A DNA stretch of 26,462 nucleotides. It comes from DASQUK01 sp046723645. GTDB lineage: Bacteria; Actinomycetota; Acidimicrobiia; Acidimicrobiales; VFJN01. The translations under genes and the position numbers were made by a program. The first letter of the stretch is position 1. Every line of letters begins with the position of its first letter. The DNA lies in NCBI GenBank assembly GCA_046723645.1, contig JBKOUY010000030.1, positions 1 to 26,462 on the forward strand. The letters are read 5' to 3'. Below are positions 22,204 to 26,462 of the stretch, piece after piece. The notes under the pieces were generated by a model. That model was not told where the DNA came from, made no database searches, and saw only the letters and a list, made by a program, of their open reading frames with translations.

Positions 22204-23444
22204 AGGGCCTCCGCGTCCACCTCGTGTCCGAGCACGCCAGCCCGCTGGCCACCGTCGGCGGCGCCGACGCCGGCGGGCAGAACGTGCACGTCGCCGCCCT
22301 CGCCACCGGCCTGGCCCGGCTCGGCTGCGAGGTGACCGTCCTGACCCGGGCCGACGACCCCGACCGGCCCAGCCGGGTGGACTTCGCCCCCGGTGTCGTG
22401 GTCGAACACGTCGTGGCCGGCCCGCTGGCCCCGATCGCCCGGGACGAGATGTGGCCCCACATGCGCGAGATGGCCCACCGCTTGCGCATCCGCTGGCGGG
22501 GGGAGCCGCCCGATCTCGTGCACGCCCACTTCTGGATGTCCGGGTGGGCGGCCCGCCGCGCCCTCGCGCGGATGCCTCATCCCCCACCCCTGCTCCTGAC
22601 ATTCCATGCGCTCGGGGTTGTCAAGCGCCGCCACCAGGGGACAGCCGACACCAGCCCGCCCGCCCGCAACGGCGTCGAGCGCCAGCTCCTCGCCGAGGTC
22701 GACGAGGTGGTGGCGACGTGTTCGGACGAGGCCGCGGAGCTCCGAGCCCTCGGGGCGCCGGGCGACCGGATCCGGGTGGTGCCATGCGGGGTCGATACCA
22801 GCGCGTTCCGCCCCGACGGGCCCCACGCCCCACCCCGCCGCGGCGGCCACCGCGTCGTGGCGGTGAGCCGGCTGGTGGCCCGGAAGGGCATCGACGACGT
22901 CATCGCGGCACTGCCCCGGCTCCCCGGCACCGAGCTGCTCGTGGCCGGGGGCCCGCCCCGCGGGCAGCTCGCCGGCGACCCCGAGGCCACGCGCCTGCGG
23001 GCCCTCGCGGACGACCTGGGCGTGGGTCGCCGGGTCCGGCTGCTCGGGGCGGTGTCCCGGGCCGACGTCCCCGCCCTGCTGCGGTCAGCCGACGTCGTCG
23101 CCTGCGTGCCCTGGTACGAGCCGTTCGGCATCGTGCCGCTCGAGGCCATGGCGTGCGGGACCCCCGTGGTCGGCAGCGCGGTGGGCGGGCTGCTCGACAC
23201 CGTGGCCCACCGGCGCACCGGCCTGCTGGTCCCTCCGCACGACCCCGAGGCGGTGACCGCCGCGATCCAGCGGTTGCTGGACAACCCGTCCCTGCGCGCG
23301 CGCATGGGCGAGGAGGCGGTGGCTCGCGTGCGCCAGGAGTTCACGTGGTCCCAGGTGGCCCGTTCGACGCTCGACGTCTACCGGGAGCTGGTGACCGAGG
23401 CCCGCCGGGCCGCCGGCGACCGCAGCTGGACGGTGTCGGCGTGA
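22200..23444 (+). CDS. Glycosyltransferase family 4 (MshA/sucrose-phosphate-synthase-like)
   Basis: The 414-residue protein is a GT-B enzyme. Its N-terminus (ASPLATVGGADAGGQNVHVA) is like MshA and sucrose phosphate synthases, where it binds the acceptor and phosphate of the donor; the C-terminal half has SRLVARKG (R224, K229, donor phosphate binding) and the GT4 E-x7-E pair in EPFGIVPLE (307 and 315), then GTPVVGSAVGG. It is a retaining transferase; the sugar donor is not known. GTG 22200 overlaps the previous stop (GTGA) and is preceded by AGGAG, so it is preferred over upstream in-frame starts inside the GT9 gene. Probable role: adding a hexose or heptose to the glycan built by this operon. 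Confidence 0.92.
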   Translation: MKGLRVHLVSEHASPLATVGGADAGGQNVHVAALATGLARLGCEVTVLTRADDPDRPSRVDFAPGVVVEHVVAGPLAPIARDEMWPHMREMAHRLRIRWRGEPPDLVHAHFWMSGWAARRALARMPHPPPLLLTFHALGVVKRRHQGTADTSPPARNGVERQLLAEVDEVVATCSDEAAELRALGAPGDRIRVVPCGVDTSAFRPDGPHAPPRRGGHRVVAVSRLVARKGIDDVIAALPRLPGTELLVAGGPPRGQLAGDPEATRLRALADDLGVGRRVRLLGAVSRADVPALLRSADVVACVPWYEPFGIVPLEAMACGTPVVGSAVGGLLDTVAHRRTGLLVPPHDPEAVTAAIQRLLDNPSLRARMGEEAVARVRQEFTWSQVARSTLDVYRELVTEARRAAGDRSWTVSA

Positions 23445-24022
23445 CCGGGCCGAAGGTCAGCACGCTCGGCACCCACCTGGCCGCATCCCGGGATGGCCTG
23501 GCGGCGCTCGGGGCCGAGCTGGGTCGCCTCGAGCGCTGGGGAGGGGTCCTGCGGCTCCGGCTCGGGCGCGGCGGTCGCCTGCTGGTGGCCGGCAACGGCG
23601 GCAGCGCGGCGCTGGCCCAGCACCTGGTTGGTGAACTGGTCGGGCGCTTCGACCGCGAGCGCCCTCCCTACAGCGCGCTCGCCCTCTGCGCCGAGACCGC
23701 CGGATTGACCGCCATCGGCAACGACTACGGCTACGACGAGGTCTTCGCTCGCCAGGTGGCGGCCCACGGCCGGGCCGGGGACGTGTTCCTGGCCCTGTCG
23801 TCATCGGGCCGCAGCCCCAACCTCCTGCATGCCGCCGCCGCGGCCCGGGCCTGCGGGGTGCTCGCCTGGGCCATGACCGGGCCCGCGCCCAACCCGCTCA
23901 TCGGCGAGGTCGACGACGCGTTGGCCGTCGCCGCGCCCGGCGCCGCCAGCGTCCAGGATGTGCAGCAGGTCGCCGTCCACCTGCTGTGCCTCGCCTTCGA
24001 AGAGGCCGGCCGGAGGTCCTGA
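23441..24022 (+). CDS. gmhA: Sedoheptulose 7-phosphate isomerase (phosphoheptose isomerase)
   Basis: The 193-residue SIS-domain protein keeps the GmhA active-site pattern: phosphate-binding GNGGSAALAQ (51-60), His61 and Glu65 in HLVGE, GNDYGYDEVF (93-102), SSSGRSPN (120-127) and Gln172 with His180 in VQDVQQVAVH. Even the residue numbers equal those of E. coli GmhA zinc ligands and catalytic residues. It turns sedoheptulose 7-phosphate into D-glycero-D-manno-heptose 7-phosphate, the first committed step of the pathway and the substrate of HldE. GTG 23441 overlaps the preceding stop (GTGA). The end of the gene shares a base with the next ATG (TGATG). Confidence 0.93.
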   Translation: MTGPKVSTLGTHLAASRDGLAALGAELGRLERWGGVLRLRLGRGGRLLVAGNGGSAALAQHLVGELVGRFDRERPPYSALALCAETAGLTAIGNDYGYDEVFARQVAAHGRAGDVFLALSSSGRSPNLLHAAAAARACGVLAWAMTGPAPNPLIGEVDDALAVAAPGAASVQDVQQVAVHLLCLAFEEAGRRS

Positions 24023-25665
24023 TGGCCACGATCCTCGGCGTCAACGCCGTGTTCCACGACCCGGCCGCCGCCCTCGTCGTCGATGGCGAGACGATTGCCG
24101 CCGCAGAGGAAGAGCGGTTCAGCCGGCGCAAGCACGGGAAGGAGGCGGTCCCGTTCTCGGCCTGGGAGCTGCCGGTGGAGGCCATGCGCTGGTGCCTCGC
24201 GGAGGCCGGCGTCGAGCCCGGCGAGGTCGACGCCGTGGCCTACTCCTACGATCCCGACCTGGCCCCGCCGCCCGGGCGGGCCGTGACCGACGATGGCTGG
24301 GAGGGTTTGCGCACCCTGTACGTGCGCCGGGTGCCCGGCTTCCTTGCCACGGCGCTGCCGGGGCTGCGGCCCGACCGCCTGCGCTACGTGGCCCACCACG
24401 TCGCCCATGCCGCCTCGGCGTGCGTGGCCGCCCCGGCCGACCGGTCGGCCGTGCTGGTCCTGGACGGCCGGGGCGAGGTCTCTTCCCACCTCGCTGGGCG
24501 CTGGGCCGGTGGGCGCCTCGACGTGCTGGCCGGACAGCGGCTGCCGGACTCGCTCGGCCTGCTCTACGAGGAGGTCACCCAGCACCTCGGGTTCCGGCGC
24601 TCGTCGGACGAGTACAAGGTCATGGCGCTGGCCAGCTACGGCGACCCCGCCCGGTTCGGGCCGGTCCTGCGCGACCACGTGCGGACCACCACGGAGGGCG
24701 GCTTCGCGGTCGACCCCGTCGACTGGACGGCCCTGGCGCCGGCCCGGAGGGGCGGCGAGACCTGGGGCGAGGTCCATGCCGACCTGGCGGCGGCGGTCCA
24801 GCAGCGACTCGAGGAGGTCGTGCTCGACCTGGCCCGGTGGCTGCACGGGCGGACGGGCGAGGCGGCGATCACGCTGGCCGGCGGCGTGGCGCTGAACTGC
24901 GTCGCCAACGGCCGGCTGGCCGCCGAGGGACCGTTCGAGCACGTGTGGGTCCAGCCCGCCGCCGGCGATGCCGGCACCGCACTCGGCGCGGCGCTGGCCA
25001 TCGCCGCCGCGGCGGGCGAGGAATGCGCCCCGCTGCACACGGCGGCGCTGGGACGCGGCTGGGACGACGACGAGGTGGAGGCGGTGCTGAAGGCGGCCGA
25101 GCTGCCCTACCACCGGCCGGCGCACCTCGCCGCCGAGGTCGCCGCCGCCCTGGCCGACGGCGCGGTGGTCGGCTGGTTCCAGGGCCGCAGCGAGTACGGC
25201 CCCCGGGCCCTCGGGCACCGCAGCCTGCTTTGCGATCCCCGGCGGCCCGAGAACCTCGGGCGCATGAACGCCCTGAAGGGCCGCGAGGAGTTCCGTCCGG
25301 TGGCACCGATGGTCCTGGCCGAACGCGCGCCCGCCATCTTCGATGGCGTCCATCCCAGCCCCTACATGCTCTTCGTCCACCGGGTTCAGCCCGAGTGGGC
25401 CGAGCGCATCCCTGCCGTCGTCCACGTGGACGGCACCGCCCGGATCCAGACGGTGGCCGAGGAGGACGAGCCGCTGGTTGCCGCCCTGCTGCGGGCGTTC
25501 GACGACCGCACGGGAGTGCCCGTGCTCGTCAACACCAGCTTCAACACCGCGGGGCGACCGATGGTCGACTCCCCCCGGCACGCCTTGGAGTGCTTCGGGT
25601 CGGGACCGATCGACCTGCTGGCGATCGGGCCCTTCGTCGTCCGGCGGGCGCAGGTGGCCCAGTGA
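24022..25665 (+). CDS. NodU/CmcH/TobZ family O-carbamoyltransferase
   Basis: The 547-residue protein has the Kae1-like N-terminal domain and the YrdC-related C-terminal part of this family. Landmarks are FHDPAAALVVDG (11-22), EEERFSRRKH (29-38), the iron-binding HHVAH (125-129), SSDEYKVMALASYG, LAGGVALNCVANGRL, the GRSEYGPRALGHRSLL segment of the carbamoyl-AMP site, and NTSFNTAGRPMVDS near the end. It transfers carbamoyl from carbamoyl phosphate through carbamoyl-AMP to a hydroxyl. Known members act on nodulation factors, cephamycin, tobramycin and, in Pseudomonas, the heptose of LPS core; that last case matches this operon. GGAGG 5-10 bases ahead supports ATG 24022. Confidence 0.93.
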   Translation: MATILGVNAVFHDPAAALVVDGETIAAAEEERFSRRKHGKEAVPFSAWELPVEAMRWCLAEAGVEPGEVDAVAYSYDPDLAPPPGRAVTDDGWEGLRTLYVRRVPGFLATALPGLRPDRLRYVAHHVAHAASACVAAPADRSAVLVLDGRGEVSSHLAGRWAGGRLDVLAGQRLPDSLGLLYEEVTQHLGFRRSSDEYKVMALASYGDPARFGPVLRDHVRTTTEGGFAVDPVDWTALAPARRGGETWGEVHADLAAAVQQRLEEVVLDLARWLHGRTGEAAITLAGGVALNCVANGRLAAEGPFEHVWVQPAAGDAGTALGAALAIAAAAGEECAPLHTAALGRGWDDDEVEAVLKAAELPYHRPAHLAAEVAAALADGAVVGWFQGRSEYGPRALGHRSLLCDPRRPENLGRMNALKGREEFRPVAPMVLAERAPAIFDGVHPSPYMLFVHRVQPEWAERIPAVVHVDGTARIQTVAEEDEPLVAALLRAFDDRTGVPVLVNTSFNTAGRPMVDSPRHALECFGSGPIDLLAIGPFVVRRAQVAQ

Positions 25666-26462
25666 TCGCCCTCGACGTCGTGGTACCCACCATTGGCCGG
25701 CCCTCGCTCGGCGTGGTGGTCGACGCCCTGTGCCGCACGCTGCCCGCCTCGTGCACGCTCGTGCTCGTCGACGACCGGCCCGCGCCGGCGGCGCCCCTGG
25801 CTGTGCCGGACGACCCGCGGGTGCGGGTCGTCCGATCCGGGGGCCGGGGACCGGCCGCCGCCAGGAACGCCGGCTGGCGGGCGGGCAAGGCGCCCTGGGT
25901 GGCGTTCGTGGACGACGACGTGTACCCGCCGCCGGGCTGGGTGCGAGCCCTGGCCGGCGACCTCGCCCGGGCCGCCCCGGACGTGGCGGCGGTGCAGGGC
26001 CGCATCGAAGTGCCGCGGCCGGCGGGACGCCGCCCCACGGACTGGGAGCGCAACGTGGCCGCCCTCGAGGGCGCGCCCTGGGTCACTGCCGACATGGCCG
26101 TGCGGCGCGCCGCGCTGGAGGCGGTCGGCGGGTTCGACGAGCGCTTTGCCCGCGCCTATCGCGAGGACACCGACCTGGCGCTCCGGCTGCTCGATGCCGG
26201 CTGGCTGCTGGACGTCGGCGAGCGGCGGATGCGCCACCCCGTGCGCCCAGCGCCCTGGTGGGTGAGCGTCGGGCTCCAGCGGGGCAACGCCGACGACGTG
26301 CTGCTTCAACGGCTGCACGGCCCGGGTTGGCGCGACCGCCTCGGTGTGGCGCCCGGGGCCTGGTCGAGCTACCCGCTCACGGTGGCGCTCGCCGCGGGCG
26401 CGGTCGGGGCCCTGGCCCTCGGCCACCGGCGGATGGCGGCGGCGGCCGCCGCGCTGTGGGCC
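25662..26462 (+). CDS. Glycosyltransferase family 2, 3' end beyond the window
   Basis: 267 residues are visible. The GT-A fold signs are LDVVVPTIGRPS at the start, VLVDDRP (35-40), ARNAGWRAG, a DDD metal-binding motif in AFVDDDVYPPPGW (84-86), then GGFDERF and the ED pair in REDTDLALRLLDAG (168-169). A hydrophobic stretch (LTVALAAGAVGALALG) begins near the cut end, so the full protein probably has a C-terminal membrane anchor. Inverting GT2 enzymes of this type often act on lipid-linked acceptors at the inner membrane face. GTG 25662 overlaps the carbamoyltransferase stop (GTGA). Donor and acceptor are unknown; the operon likely continues. Confidence 0.9.
   Translation, partial: MIALDVVVPTIGRPSLGVVVDALCRTLPASCTLVLVDDRPAPAAPLAVPDDPRVRVVRSGGRGPAAARNAGWRAGKAPWVAFVDDDVYPPPGWVRALAGDLARAAPDVAAVQGRIEVPRPAGRRPTDWERNVAALEGAPWVTADMAVRRAALEAVGGFDERFARAYREDTDLALRLLDAGWLLDVGERRMRHPVRPAPWWVSVGLQRGNADDVLLQRLHGPGWRDRLGVAPGAWSSYPLTVALAAGAVGALALGHRRMAAAAAALWA

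Noticed and set aside
22145..23440. Long upstream extension of the gmhA frame across the GT4 gene
   Set aside because: It is low-complexity Arg/Gly/Pro translation antisynchronous to a clear GT4 protein; GTG 23441 gives GmhA its normal length and numbering.
23731..25581. 616-codon minus-strand open frame opposite the carbamoyltransferase
   Set aside because: It is a shadow of a gene with a complete set of family motifs; its own translation shows none.

Overview
The window is very GC-rich with strong G/C third-position bias, frequent GTG starts, 4-base gene overlaps and several promoters that place the start codon at +1. With a Rv1264-type adenylate cyclase, a MshA-like glycosyltransferase and DUF4395/DUF2867 proteins, this suggests a high-GC actinobacterium, possibly Acidimicrobiia-like. 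That placement is an inference from style; no rRNA, tRNA, mobile element or CRISPR array was found.

Left part (1-8.7 kb), mixed single genes: the tail of an alpha/beta hydrolase; a YihY/BrkB membrane protein; an ABCG-like ABC half-transporter; a DUF4395 membrane protein divergent from a single-domain MetE-like methyltransferase; a small lipoprotein; and an AraC regulator divergent from a 14-TM type MFS exporter. A gap of about 460 bp follows, holding what looks like the last ~22 codons of a lost SDR gene.

Middle part (8.7-17 kb), regulator and partner modules: a sulfite-oxidase-fold molybdopterin protein and a DUF2867 protein, with a divergent TetR gene and a perfect 17-bp palindrome between them; a second TetR divergent from an alpha/beta hydrolase with a VOC gene behind it; a class III adenylate cyclase divergent from an AhpD-like peroxidase-related gene; a MerR regulator with a cysteine-rich C-terminal extension heading two small membrane-protein genes, with a clear MerR operator/promoter; a frameshifted dihydrofolate-reductase-like pseudogene; and a ChaB/Rho-N protein.

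Right part (17-26.5 kb), the main find: a full-length transketolase gene (minus strand) is divergent from a tight plus-strand operon of hldE (heptose-7-phosphate kinase/adenylyltransferase), gmhB (heptose-bisphosphate phosphatase), a GT9 heptosyltransferase-like gene, a GT4 gene, gmhA (sedoheptulose-7-phosphate isomerase), a NodU/CmcH/TobZ carbamoyltransferase and a GT2 gene cut by the window end. Transketolase can supply sedoheptulose 7-phosphate; GmhA, HldE and GmhB make ADP-D-glycero-D-manno-heptose; the glycosyltransferases and carbamoyltransferase would build and decorate a heptose-containing glycan. Such a set is classic for Gram-negative LPS core, so in an actinobacterium it points to a carbamoylated heptosyl glycan, glycolipid or natural product not obviously matching a described system.
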